The position numbers and the translations under genes are program-made. A stretch of 64,000 nucleotides of DNA from Amycolatopsis iheyensis (lineage in GTDB: Bacteria > Actinomycetota > Actinomycetes > Mycobacteriales > Pseudonocardiaceae), in assembly GCF_024703995.1 (NCBI RefSeq), contig NZ_JAMXQV010000007.1, positions 124,001-188,000 of the forward strand. Direction: 5' to 3'. The notes beneath the pieces are model-generated. The model was not told the origin of the DNA and made no database searches. It saw only the letters and a program-made list of their open reading frames with translations. Every line of letters begins with the position of its first letter. Within the stretch, counting starts at the first letter, position 1. Positions 33,792-41,950 of this stretch are shown piece by piece.

Positions 33792-34152
33792 GGGCCGGCA
33801 CCGCGCGGGCCACCGACAGGCACACCAGCGCCAGCGGCACCTCCAGCGCCGCCATGAGCAGCGAGAGCCCGACGTCGCTGCCGGCCGTCGTGACGTCGAA
33901 CCAGGCGTCGGCCAGCAGCAGGGTCGCCGTGGCCGTCGCCGCCAGTGGCGCCCGCGGGTCGGTGCGGGCGAGCAGCCACGCCGTGACCAGCAGGCCGAGT
34001 GCCTCCGCCGCGTCGAAGCCCGTCCACGCGAGCCGCCAGTGCTGGGCCACCGCGGTGTCCGGCAACGTCGTCGCCAGCACCGCGATCCACGGCAGCAGGC
34101 AGAGGCCCGCCGCCCAGAGCAGCCGTCTCTTCGAAACCCCCGAAGTCCCCAT
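33784..34152 (-). CDS. Four-helix membrane protein under ArsR-like control
   Basis: The 122-residue protein has four hydrophobic helices (LLWAAGLCLLPWIAVLATT; AEALGLLVTAWLLA; APLAATATATLLLADAWF; LSLLMAALEVPLALVCLSV). I do not recognise the family. It starts 61 bases from a divergent ArsR-like regulator, with a 19-base perfect palindrome in between, so it is the likely target of that regulator. Confidence 0.72.
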   Translation of the reverse strand: MGTSGVSKRRLLWAAGLCLLPWIAVLATTLPDTAVAQHWRLAWTGFDAAEALGLLVTAWLLARTDPRAPLAATATATLLLADAWFDVTTAGSDVGLSLLMAALEVPLALVCLSVARAVPAHV

Positions 34153-34169
34153 GCCAACCAAGGTAGCGA

Positions 34170-34188
34170 TTGCAGAGAATCTCTGCAA
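34170..34188. promoter_or_regulatory. Perfect 19-base palindrome, candidate ArsR-type operator
   Basis: TTGCAGAGA-A-TCTCTGCAA lies between the divergent membrane-protein and regulator genes. A partial second copy (AGTCTCTGTA, 34191-34200) follows. Its position over both promoters fits an autoregulatory operator. Confidence 0.65.
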
Positions 34189-34213
34189 ACAGTCTCTGTA
34201 GTAGGCTCCGGGC

Positions 34214-34792
34214 ATGGTCGAACGTCCCGAACGGCGCGTCCTCACCGGCGCGGATCTCAAGGCCTTCTACAAGGCCCTGGCCAACCCGGTGCGCCGCGAC
34301 ATCCTGTCCTACCTGGGCGAACACGGCGAAGCGAACTCGACCAGCGTCGCGAAGGCCCTCGGCGAGAGCACCGGGACGACCAGCTACCACCTCCGCAAGC
34401 TCGCCGACCTCGAGCTGATCGCGGAGATCGAGGAGCGCTCCACCGGCCGCGAACGCTGGTGGAAGTCGCTGATGAAGGACATCTACACCCCGCCGGGGCT
34501 GGAGATGACCCCGGACGAGCGCGAGGCCGCGCGCAAGCTCGGCGCGCTCAAGATGAGCCACGACCTCGGCCTGGTCACGCGGGCGTACGCGGGTTACGAC
34601 AGCGCCCGGGGCTGGAACCAGATCTATCGCGCGGGGTTGCGGCTGACGAAGGAGCAGGTCACGTCGTTCGTCGAGGAGTACCAGAACCTGCTGTGGAAGT
34701 ACGTCACCGAGCCCGGCGACCACCCCGAAGGCTCACGCTCCCTCGCCGTCCGGCTCATCGTGGTCCCCGACGACGAGTCCACAACGGACTAG
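34214..34792 (+). CDS. ArsR/HTH_20-type winged-helix regulator
   Basis: The 192-residue protein has LKAFYKALANPVRRDILSYL, ANSTSVAKALGESTGTTSYH and HLRKLADLELIAEIEERSTG, a typical ArsR-like winged helix with no metal-binding Cys pairs. The C-terminal half is a family-specific alpha-helical region. It is divergent from two small membrane-protein genes. The stop codon overlaps the stop of the convergent alkB gene. Confidence 0.82.
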   Translation: MVERPERRVLTGADLKAFYKALANPVRRDILSYLGEHGEANSTSVAKALGESTGTTSYHLRKLADLELIAEIEERSTGRERWWKSLMKDIYTPPGLEMTPDEREAARKLGALKMSHDLGLVTRAYAGYDSARGWNQIYRAGLRLTKEQVTSFVEEYQNLLWKYVTEPGDHPEGSRSLAVRLIVVPDDESTTD

Positions 34793-35412
34793 AGCCCCGA
34801 CACCCGCAGCGTGATGTTCAGCCGCCCGGTGAGGCCCAGCGCCGGGTCGGCCGTGCCGGGCAGCGTCTTCGGCACCCCGTGGTACGCGAGCCGCGAAGGG
34901 CCGCCGAACACGAAGACGTCGCCCGACCGGAGTTCGACGTCGGTGTACGGGCGGCCGCGGGTCTCGGTGTTGCCGAAGCGGAACACGCACGCGTCGCCGA
35001 GGCTGAACGACACCACCGGCGCCAGGCTGCGCTCGTCCTTGTCCTGGTGCAGACCCATCTTCGCGGCCGCGTCGTAGAAGTTGACCAGCGCGATGTCCGG
35101 CTCGTACGGCTCGGTGTCCCCGTACGCGTCCGCCAGCGCGCGGCGGCCGAGGTCGCCGAGCCAGTCCGGGAACGGCAGCACCGGCGTGCCCTCGCCGGTC
35201 GTGCGCGAGTAGCCGTACGGGTACCAGTGCCAGCCGAGGCAGACCGACTTGACCGACATGACGCCGCCGTTCGGCAGGCGGGTGTGGCGGTAGCCGGCGA
35301 AGCCGCGGCAGGCCGCCACGAAGTCCCGCTGCTCGTCGAAACCGAGCCAGTCGGGCAGGTGGACCGCGCCGGGCGCGAGCTCGGCACGCGGCCGCGGGAG
35401 GAGGGCGTCCAT
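34789..35412 (-). CDS. alkB: AlkB-like 2-oxoglutarate/Fe(II) DNA-repair dioxygenase
   Basis: The 207-residue protein has the iron ligands His122 and Asp124 (LHQDKDE) and His178 (AYHGV), and the 2-oxoglutarate-binding Arg197 and Arg203 (GRLNITLR) with the same six-residue spacing as E. coli AlkB. NFYDAAAKMGLHQDKDE is the family block. It should remove methyl groups from 1-methyladenine and 3-methylcytosine. ATG 35412 has GAGG three bases upstream. Confidence 0.9.
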   Translation of the reverse strand: MDALLPRPRAELAPGAVHLPDWLGFDEQRDFVAACRGFAGYRHTRLPNGGVMSVKSVCLGWHWYPYGYSRTTGEGTPVLPFPDWLGDLGRRALADAYGDTEPYEPDIALVNFYDAAAKMGLHQDKDERSLAPVVSFSLGDACVFRFGNTETRGRPYTDVELRSGDVFVFGGPSRLAYHGVPKTLPGTADPALGLTGRLNITLRVSGL

Positions 35413-35660
35413 CACCTCGATTGTGCCGGAGACTCCCGTCGCGCACGCTCGGTGATCGTCGAGGGCACGATCCGGTGGCCGCGGAACGTCACCCCCGCAA
35501 CAGCGAACAGCCGCAGGAGCCGCCCGAACGGACCAACCGGGCGCTCCTGCGGCCGAATCCCCTCGCTTTGGGCCACCATGTCTAGACGTTCCCACACCTG
35601 AATGTCACAAGGCCAGCGTGGATCAGCTACGAACCGGTCACTTGACCTGGGCGGCGCGGA
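35413..35660. other. 248-base gap without a confident gene
   Basis: A minus-strand frame of 61 codons (35597-35412, basic, no recognisable domain) fills most of it but has no support beyond being open. Imperfect direct repeats GTGGATCAGCTACGAA and GCGGATCAGTCACGAA lie at about 35619-35634 and 35656-35671. I see no clear terminator or operator. Confidence 0.4.
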
Positions 35661-36718
35661 TCAGTCACGAAACGTCACAACGGTGACGCCCGCCTGCGCC
35701 GGCACGGGATCGTTCATCGCGGCCAGCGCCGCCGGGACGTCGTCGAGGCCGATCCGCCGCCCGATCAGCGCGGCGAGGTCGATCCCGGCCGTCTCGACGA
35801 CGCGCAGCAGCTCCGGGTACTCGTGGGCCTGCAGCCCGTGGATGCCGACCAGCTCCAGCTCGCCGCCGATGACGCGGTGCATCGGGATCGGCGCGACCCC
35901 CTGGGCGGGCGGCATCAGCCCGGCCTGGACGTGCCGGCCGCGCTTGCGGAGGCTGCCCACCGACGCCGCGCAGGTCGACGGCGCGCCGAGGCAGTCGAGG
36001 GAGACGTGCGTACCCCACCGGTCAGCTCCCGCACGTGCTCGGCGACGGCTTCCGGGCCGTCGAACGCCGAGGAGTCGACGGTGAGCGTGGCGCCGGACTT
36101 CGCGGCCAGCTGCAACGCCGACGGCGAGACGTCGACCGCGACGACCTTCGCGCCCGCCGCGACGGCCAGCAGCACCGCGGAGATCCCGACGCCACCGCAG
36201 CCGTAGACCGAAACCCACTGCCCGGCGGTGACACGGCCCTGGCGCAGCACCGCGCGGAACGCCGTCCCGAACCGGCAGCCCAGCGCCGCGGCTTCGGCGG
36301 CGCCGAGCGAGTCCGGCAGCGCGACCAGGTTCGTCTCGGCGTGCTCGATGGCCACGCGCTCGGCGAAGGAGCCCCAGTGCGTCGCGCCGGGCTGGAACTC
36401 GCGGTCGCAAATCTGCTGGTCGCCGCGGGCGCACTGGGCGCACGTGCCGCAGGCGCAGACGAACGGCACGGTGACGCGCGCGCCGAGCGCCCAGCCGCGC
36501 ACACCGGCGCCGAGCTCGACGATCCGGCCGGCCAGCTCGTGCCCGGCGACGTGCGGCAGGCTCACCGCGGTGTCGTGGCCCTGCCACGTGTGCCAGTCGC
36601 TGCGGCACACGCCGGTCGCGTCGACCTCGATCACGACGCCGCCCGGTGCGGCCACCGGCTCCGGCACGTCCCGCACGACGGGCGGGACGCCGAACTCCTC
36701 CATCACCACAGCTCGCAT
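35661..36718 (-). pseudogene. Zinc-dependent alcohol dehydrogenase, frameshifted
   Basis: The N-terminal part (MRAVVMEEFGVPPVVRDVPE; VCRSDWHTWQGHD; GHELAG; structural zinc CACGTCAQCARGDQQIC; VYGCGGVGISAVLLA) runs in one frame to VAEHVRELTGG. The rest (THVSLDCLGAPSTCAASVGS to VTVVTFRD) is in another frame. Adding one G to the GGGG run (plus-strand CCCC 36013-36016) restores a single normal-length protein. This is either a real mutation or a homopolymer sequencing error. Two tandem palindromes upstream suggest regulated expression. Confidence 0.8.
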
Positions 36719-36736
36719 GGCGCGAGCCTACGTGAT

Positions 36737-36781
36737 CCGCTCAAGTGAGCGGTTTTCCGTTGGTACCGCTCAGTTGAGCGG
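36737..36781. promoter_or_regulatory. Tandem palindromic operators before the alcohol dehydrogenase
   Basis: CCGCTCA-AG-TGAGCGG (36737-36752) and CCGCTCA-GT-TGAGCGG (36766-36781) are two perfect-armed 16-base palindromes, 29 bases apart centre to centre. They lie 19-63 bases upstream of the dehydrogenase start and overlap the 3' end of the HTH gene. They look like a cooperative repressor or activator site. Confidence 0.65.
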
Positions 36782-37114
36782 CGGCGGCTGCGCGTGGAAG
36801 CGCGTTCTTCCCCGCGGCGGCCCGAGGAGCTTGCTGAGCGAGCCGTCCGGCACGTTCAGGATGTCCTCGAGATTCCGCAAGGCCTCCAACGACTCCGCCC
36901 GTTCGGGCCGGCACCGCCCGGACTGCCAATGGCTGAGGGTGGCCAGGCTGACCGTGGTTCCCCTGCCGCGCAAGCGATAGCGGATCCGGTCGAGGCCGAG
37001 TCCGCGGGCCCGGATCGCCGCCCGCAGGGCGACGTCGAACGGCCCCGCGGCCAGCAAGTGGCTCAGCTCCGCCTGTTCCCCCCGGTCGATGGTGCGTGTT
37101 CGCTGACCGGTCAT
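36770..37114 (-). CDS. XRE-like helix-turn-helix protein
   Basis: The 114-residue protein has LRAAIRARGLGLDRIRYRLRGRG and TVSLATLSHWQSGRCRPERAES, which fit a lambda-repressor-like HTH that binds DNA through SLATLSHWQSG. The remainder (LEALRNLEDILNVPDGSLSKLLG) is helical. The start is ATG 37114 with GGAG eight bases before. It may regulate the alcohol dehydrogenase downstream, whose operators overlap its own last codons. Confidence 0.7.
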   Translation of the reverse strand: MTGQRTRTIDRGEQAELSHLLAAGPFDVALRAAIRARGLGLDRIRYRLRGRGTTVSLATLSHWQSGRCRPERAESLEALRNLEDILNVPDGSLSKLLGPPRGRTRFHAQPPPLN

Positions 37115-37201
37115 CACATCGCTCCGAAGCACTCTCGAATACGAAACCTGGAGCGTAGGCGCAGGTTCGCAAGATCGGAAGAGCACTCACCCACCTGCGA
37201 G

Positions 37202-38014
37202 TTACGCTGCGCGCGCTGTTTCGGCGATCTCGGCGAACGGTTCCGCGTAGCCCGAGTTGATCGTGACGTAGGAAATCCCCCACCGCTCGCGCCAGCGGAG
37301 AAGCTTTTCCGCTGCCTGCGCGGGATCCGCGGGCAGCACGGTGACGGCACCGCCGGCGGCGAGCTCGGGCACGTCGACCCCGGCCCACCGCGCGATCCCG
37401 GGCGAAGGCCGGTCCCCGACGGCCATCAGGTTCAGCCCGAGCTCGATCTCCGGCAGCCGCTCACCGGCGAGCGTCCGGAATCGATCCACAATGGACTGCG
37501 CCTCGGTTTCGGTGGTCGTCGGCGCCCAGGTGAAGGTGACGGTGTCGGCTTCTTGCGCGGCGAGCGCGAGCATTTTCGGTCCCCCGCCGGCGAGCATCAA
37601 CCGCGGGCGGTCGACCGATCGTTTGAGGTGGGCGATCGTTTCCGCCATCCGTGTGATGCGCTCACCCGGTCCGCCGAACTCCCGCCCGAGGCTTTCGGCG
37701 TGCGCCTTCGCACCGGGCCGCCCGACCCCGAGCCCGAGCTCGAACCGGCCGCCGGTCTGCTGGTGCAGGGTCTGGACCTGCCAGCCGACGGCTTTCGGGT
37801 CGCGGAAGGGATCGGCGAGCACGAAGGTCCCGATGGTGAGGTCGAGGGTCACCGCGGCGGCGGCCCCGAGCAGCACGAAGGGATCGGCGGCGCCAACGGG
37901 ATCGGTGGCGAGCAGGGTGTCGAAGCCGAGCTTCTCGACCTGCTCGGCCTGGGCGGTCCAGGAGGTGAGGTCACGAGCGTGACCGGCGACGATGCCGAAG
38001 CGGAAGGGTTTCAT
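37202..38014 (-). CDS. LLM-class F420-dependent oxidoreductase
   Basis: The 270-residue protein is a luciferase-like TIM barrel: FRFGIVAGHARDLTSWTAQA, EKLGFDTLLATDPVG, LTIGTFVLADPFRDPKAVG and GRFELGLGVGRPG are typical of the TIGR03621-like group of F420 enzymes. The substrate is unknown. The gap 38015-38157 shows no further gene or repeat. Confidence 0.85.
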   Translation of the reverse strand: MKPFRFGIVAGHARDLTSWTAQAEQVEKLGFDTLLATDPVGAADPFVLLGAAAAVTLDLTIGTFVLADPFRDPKAVGWQVQTLHQQTGGRFELGLGVGRPGAKAHAESLGREFGGPGERITRMAETIAHLKRSVDRPRLMLAGGGPKMLALAAQEADTVTFTWAPTTTETEAQSIVDRFRTLAGERLPEIELGLNLMAVGDRPSPGIARWAGVDVPELAAGGAVTVLPADPAQAAEKLLRWRERWGISYVTINSGYAEPFAEIAETARAA

Positions 38015-38157
38015 GCGGTCATGGTGTCGGTGGTGGAGCGGTCACCACATCCGCTTCAGGACGTCAGTTGGGCGTACGCCCCTCGCAGTCCGTCGGTGGC
38101 CGTAACAGCTGAACCGCGGCCCGCGACTCCCGATCAACACGATCAAGGGGGCAGGAG

Positions 38158-38766
38158 ATGATCAAGCGCACGATCTACCTCATGGCGGCCGCCACCACTG
38201 CCTTCGGGCTGGCCGCCTGCGGCAACGAGGCACCCCCAACCACTGCGGCGGCATCGGTCCAGGCGCCGGCGAGTGTGTCCCCGACCGCCTCGACCGCTCC
38301 GTCCTCCACAGCCCCGGCCTACATCACGAAGAAGGTCGGCGAGCGGGCCGGCATCACGAACACCGACGGCAGTCCTGCGGTGGACTTCTGGGTCACCAAG
38401 ATCGCTGTCGATCCGAAGTGCGGCTCGTACATGTCGCGCGAAGCCGGAAAACACACGTTGCTGCTCGATGTGACCGTCAAGACCTACACCGAACACGACG
38501 CCAATAGCGACATCAACGCGTTCACGGTCCTGCCCGGGCTGATCAACCCGTTCGCCTTCTCGACGACCGGCGCCGACGGCGTCACGAACCAGGCGGAGAC
38601 CGACATGTGCGTGGAGCCGAAGAGTCTGCCCTCCGCGTACGCGGCGAATCGCACCTACACCGGTCAGGTTGCGCTATCCACCACAGCGAAGAGCGGCACT
38701 GTGCAGCTCACAGATGGTTCCGGGCTGTTCGGCCCCGGTGCACATGGCTGGGAATGGTCGTACTGA
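38158..38766 (+). CDS. Secreted lipoprotein, DUF4352-like
   Basis: The 202-residue protein has a lipobox (GLAAC, Cys21), a low-complexity Ala/Pro/Ser/Thr spacer (22-58) and a beta-rich domain (VDFWVTKIAVDPKCGSYMSR; TLLLDVTVKTYTEHDANSDI; YTGQVALSTTAKSGTVQL). Two Cys (PKCGS, DMCVE) may form a disulfide. This pattern fits the DUF4352 immunoglobulin-like extracellular family. GGAG directly precedes the ATG. Confidence 0.78.
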   Translation: MIKRTIYLMAAATTAFGLAACGNEAPPTTAAASVQAPASVSPTASTAPSSTAPAYITKKVGERAGITNTDGSPAVDFWVTKIAVDPKCGSYMSREAGKHTLLLDVTVKTYTEHDANSDINAFTVLPGLINPFAFSTTGADGVTNQAETDMCVEPKSLPSAYAANRTYTGQVALSTTAKSGTVQLTDGSGLFGPGAHGWEWSY

Positions 38767-38771
38767 GCCGC

Positions 38772-39455
38772 TCAGCGCAGGGTGACCGACAACGCCTGCG
38801 CGATCTCCTTGCCAATGGCGTGCGTAGCCGCATCAGGCGGTGACCCCACCTTCACCACCATCGGTCCCCCGAACGGCTGCCGCTCCACGACCTCGATGCG
38901 TTCGCCCAGGTTGATCGCGTGTTCCGTCAGGTACCTCAGCAGCTCCGGGTCCGTGTCCCAGACCCGGACGATCTCGCCCACCGCGCCCGGCTCGAGGTCG
39001 TCCAGGATCCGGACCGCCAGCTCCTCCACGCTGCCGTCCGGGGCCGGGATCGGGTCGCCATGAGGGTCGCGGACCGGGTTGCCGAGCTTGGCCGCGATGC
39101 GCTCCACCAGCCTGTCCGACACCGCGTGCTCCAGCGCGTCCGCCTCCGCGTGGACCTCGTCCCACGTGTAGCCGAGCTCCGACACCAGGTACGTCTCGAT
39201 CAGCCGGTGCCGCCGCAGCACCGAGCGGGCCAGCAGCCGCCCGTCGGCGGTCAGCTCGATCCCGCGGTACGGCACGTGGGTGACCAGGCCCAGCTGGGAC
39301 AGCTTCGTGACCATCCCCGACGCCGAGGACGGGCTGACCTCCAGCCGGCCGGCGAGCGAGGTGTTCGTGACCGCCTCACCCCGCTCGACCAGGCCGTAGA
39401 TCACCCGGACGTAGTCCTCGACCGACGAGGACCTCCGGACCGAACCATCTCCCAT
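38772..39455 (-). CDS. DtxR/MntR-family metal-dependent regulator
   Basis: The 227-residue protein has an N-terminal winged helix (SSVEDYVRVIYGLVERGEAV; RLEVSPSSASGMVTKLSQLG), a dimerisation and metal domain (HRLIETYLVSELGYTWDEVH; EADALEHAVSDRLVERI; GNPVRDPHGDPIP) and an FeoA/SH3-like C-terminus. The residues match the manganese/iron sensor family. No metal transporter is adjacent, so its targets are elsewhere. A DtxR-like site was not certain upstream. Confidence 0.88.
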   Translation of the reverse strand: MGDGSVRRSSSVEDYVRVIYGLVERGEAVTNTSLAGRLEVSPSSASGMVTKLSQLGLVTHVPYRGIELTADGRLLARSVLRRHRLIETYLVSELGYTWDEVHAEADALEHAVSDRLVERIAAKLGNPVRDPHGDPIPAPDGSVEELAVRILDDLEPGAVGEIVRVWDTDPELLRYLTEHAINLGERIEVVERQPFGGPMVVKVGSPPDAATHAIGKEIAQALSVTLR

Positions 39456-39479
39456 GCCGCATACTTTACGGGGCTACGT

Positions 39480-39495
39480 ACTTTCTCGTGAAAGT
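39480..39495. promoter_or_regulatory. Short inverted repeat between DtxR and GNAT genes
   Basis: ACTTTC-TCGT-GAAAGT (39480-39495) lies at the end of the acetyltransferase gene, 25 bases upstream of the DtxR-family start. It could be an operator or the remains of a CTTTCACGTGAAAG-type hairpin, a word also present inside the gene at 43087. Confidence 0.4.
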
Positions 39496-39935
39496 CACGG
39501 CCGCCAGCGGTAGCGGATCCAGCCGGGCACCGGTTCCGCGCCCAGCTGCGCGTAGAACGCCTCGCCTTTCTCGTTGCCCGCCTGCAGGTCCCACTCGACG
39601 CGGCCGGTCGTGCGGTTGCGGAGCTCGTCGAGCAGCTCGCCGCCGAGGCCGTGGCGGCGGTGCGCCGGGCGGACGAACAGGTCGTCCAGCCAGATCCCCG
39701 GCCGCGCCTCCCAGGTGGAGAAGTTCCAGCTGCAGAACGCGAAGCCGGCGACCGTGCCGGGCTCGCCCGGCGGGGTCGCGATCAGCACCCACGCCTTGGG
39801 ATCGGGCCCGAACAGGTGACCGCTCATCTCGGCGCGGTCGAGCTTGAGGTCGTGGTTGTCCTCGTAGACGGCGTGCTCCTCGATGAGCGCGCAGATTTCC
39901 TCGATGTCTTCGAAGACGGCATCGCGGACGGGCAT
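39495..39935 (-). CDS. GNAT-family N-acetyltransferase
   Basis: The 146-residue protein has IEEICALIEEHAVYEDN, AGFAFCSWNFSTWEARPGIW, LDDLFVRPAHRRHGLGGELL (acetyl-CoA loop RRHGLG) and WDLQAGNEKGEAFYAQLGAE. This is close to the diamine N-acetyltransferase (SSAT) style. GGGAGG precedes the ATG. Confidence 0.85.
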   Translation of the reverse strand: MPVRDAVFEDIEEICALIEEHAVYEDNHDLKLDRAEMSGHLFGPDPKAWVLIATPPGEPGTVAGFAFCSWNFSTWEARPGIWLDDLFVRPAHRRHGLGGELLDELRNRTTGRVEWDLQAGNEKGEAFYAQLGAEPVPGWIRYRWRP

Positions 39936-39990
39936 CGTGCCTCCCGTTTTTGTCGGTGGTGGTCGTTACGGTCGTGGTCGGAGGTGATCG

Positions 39991-40311
39991 ATGGCACCGG
40001 AACAGCGGTTCGAGGACCTGGTCGACGAGTTCACCGGACGTCCGGGCATCACGCCACCGGGCGCGACCGGTGGCTTCGGGCGCACGGCACTGCGCGCGAA
40101 CGGCCGGATCTTCGCGATGTTCGTCCGCGGGCAGCTGGTGCTGAAGCTACCCCGGGCGAGGGTGGACGAGCTGGCCGAAGGCGGGCATGGCGTGCGCTTC
40201 GACGCCAACAAGGGCACGCCGATGAAGGAGTGGCTGGCGTTGGACACGGGGTCGGCGCAACCCTGGTCCGCGCTGGCCGAAGAAGCGCTGGAATTCGTGG
40301 AGGGGAAGTGA
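39991..40311 (+). CDS. TfoX/Sxy N-terminal domain-like protein
   Basis: The 106-residue protein (EDLVDEFTGRPGITPPGATG; ALRANGRIFAMFVRGQLVLK; MKEWLALDTGSAQPWSALAE) resembles the small TfoX-N/MmcQ-like fold found in many actinobacteria as stand-alone proteins. GGAGGTGATCG precedes the ATG. The role is unknown; no competence genes are nearby. Confidence 0.65.
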   Translation: MAPEQRFEDLVDEFTGRPGITPPGATGGFGRTALRANGRIFAMFVRGQLVLKLPRARVDELAEGGHGVRFDANKGTPMKEWLALDTGSAQPWSALAEEALEFVEGK

Positions 40312-40315
40312 GTCA

Positions 40316-41902
40316 TCACGCTTGATAACGCAGTTCGCCGCCGACGGCGGTGCCTTGCACGCTGAGCCCGTCCAAAGCGGACTCCTCCAGGGGCGAGCCG
40401 GAAAGCACGGCGAAGTCGGCGAGCTTCCCGGGTTCGAGCGTGCCCAGGTCACGCTCGGCGAAGGTCGCGTAGGCCGAGCCATACGTGTACGCGCGCAACG
40501 CCTCCTCGGGCGTCAGCGCCTCTTCGGGGCCGAAGGGCGCGCCTGAGGACGTGCGCCGGCGCACCATGTCGGCCAGCGCGAGCAGCGGCGCGCCCTCGAC
40601 GACCGGGCGGTCCGAAGACGCGGGAAGCACGCAACCCGCGTCGAGGACGCTTCGCAGCCGATAGCACCACGGGACGCGAGACTCGCCGAGCGCGGCGCGC
40701 ATGCCGTCGCCGAGCTCGTTGACGAAGCGGCCCTGCGGCGACGCGAGCAACCCCAGCGATGCCAGGCGAGTCAGCTCCGCGGGCTGAAGCACCGCGCAGT
40801 GCTCGATGCGGTGCCGGTGGTCCGTGCGCGGCGAAACGGCCAGCGCGGCTTCGTACGCGTCGAGGACGACTGTGATCGCGCGGTCACCGATCGCGTGCGT
40901 CGCGATCTGCCAGCCGGCCTGGTGGGCGCGGCGGATCGTCTCCGCGAGCGCGTCCTCGGGCACCTGGAAGTAGCCGCGGTTGTCCGGCTCGCCGTCGAAG
41001 GGGTCGTGCATCGCGCAGGTGCGCCCGACCAGGGAGCCGTCGGCGAACAACTTCATCGGGCCGACGCGCAGCCACTCGTCGCCGAGGCCGGTGCGCAAGC
41101 CCAGGTCGAGGCCGAAGCCGGCGTCGTCGGGCAGGTCGTGCAGCACGCTCGCGGCGACCATCACGGTGCTGCGCACGCGCAGCACGCCGCGATCGCGCGC
41201 CTCCTGGTAGGCGGCCAGTTCCGCGGGTGTCTCGCCGACCAGGCCGCCGCCGATCCCGGCTTCCTGGACGCTGGTGATGCCCTCCGACAAGTACCGCTCG
41301 GACGCCCGGTCGAGCCCGCGCACGATGCGCTCGACGGGGGTCGGGTACGTGAGCGGCCGCAGCAGCAGCTGGGCCTGCTCGCGCAGCAGCCCGGTCGGCG
41401 AGCCGTCCGCGTCGGGCACGACGTCGCCACCGACGGGCACGTTCGCCAGGTCGAGCTGGTCGAGCACGGCCGAGTTGACCACGGTCATGTGCCCGGAGGT
41501 GTGCTTGAGCCGAACGAGCATCCCGGGCGCGGCGCGGTCGAGGCCGTGCCGGTCGGGGTGGCCGCCGGCCAGCTTGTTCTGGTCGTAGCCGCTGCCGACC
41601 ACCCAGCTCCCGGCCGGCAGCTTCGCGGCCCGGGCGGCGACGGCGTCGTAGACCTCCTCGACGCTGCGGCAGCCGCTCAGCGCGACGTCGTCGAGGCCCA
41701 TCCCGAACCACGCCATGTGGTTGTGCGCGTCGTGGAAGCCGGGCACGACGAACCCGCCGGCGAGGTCGACCCGCGAGCGCGCCGACAGCGAAACCGCGTC
41801 GTCGCCCAACGCGACCACCCGGCCGTGCAGGACGGCGAGTGCGCTGGTGACACCCACGCCCGTCCACACTGTGGCGTTCTCGTAAACCGCATCGACCCGC
41901 AT
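40316..41902 (-). CDS. Amidohydrolase family protein (YtcJ-like)
   Basis: The 528-residue protein has VVPGFHDAHNHMAWFGMG (metal-binding HxH), SGYDQNKLAGGHPDRHGLD, IATHAIGDRAI (His), HRIEHCAV (His) and ASSDRPVVEG, as in YtcJ/NfdA-type exoenzymes that hydrolyse N-formyl or amide bonds. A minus-strand -10 (TAGCCT, 41916-41911) sits eight bases before the ATG. It is divergent from an enoyl-CoA hydratase/acyl-CoA ligase operon and could release the acid that the ligase activates. Confidence 0.87.
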   Translation of the reverse strand: MRVDAVYENATVWTGVGVTSALAVLHGRVVALGDDAVSLSARSRVDLAGGFVVPGFHDAHNHMAWFGMGLDDVALSGCRSVEEVYDAVAARAAKLPAGSWVVGSGYDQNKLAGGHPDRHGLDRAAPGMLVRLKHTSGHMTVVNSAVLDQLDLANVPVGGDVVPDADGSPTGLLREQAQLLLRPLTYPTPVERIVRGLDRASERYLSEGITSVQEAGIGGGLVGETPAELAAYQEARDRGVLRVRSTVMVAASVLHDLPDDAGFGLDLGLRTGLGDEWLRVGPMKLFADGSLVGRTCAMHDPFDGEPDNRGYFQVPEDALAETIRRAHQAGWQIATHAIGDRAITVVLDAYEAALAVSPRTDHRHRIEHCAVLQPAELTRLASLGLLASPQGRFVNELGDGMRAALGESRVPWCYRLRSVLDAGCVLPASSDRPVVEGAPLLALADMVRRRTSSGAPFGPEEALTPEEALRAYTYGSAYATFAERDLGTLEPGKLADFAVLSGSPLEESALDGLSVQGTAVGGELRYQA

Positions 41903-41910
41903 GAGTCCCG

Positions 41911-41943
41911 AGGCTATCGATCGATCGATCGAACGTCTAGCAT
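41911..41943. promoter_or_regulatory. Divergent promoters around a TCGA-repeat palindrome
   Basis: TCGATCGATCGATCGA (41917-41932) is a perfect 16-base palindrome made of four tetranucleotides. It is flanked by a minus-strand -10 (TAGCCT) for the amidohydrolase and a plus-strand -10 (TAGCAT, 41938-41943) for the hydratase, seven bases before its ATG. The TetR regulator three genes downstream is a candidate binder. Confidence 0.55.
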
Positions 41944-41950
41944 CGGCCGC

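Noticed and set aside
35412..35597. Small 61-codon gene upstream of alkB
   Set aside because: It has no recognisable domain and no convincing ribosome site. It overlaps the region expected to hold the alkB promoter.
36770..37186. Longer N-terminus for the XRE-like protein, starting at 37186 with LFRSCEPAP
   Set aside because: That extension is read through the adapter-like 15-mer and has no homology-like character. ATG 37114 has a ribosome site.
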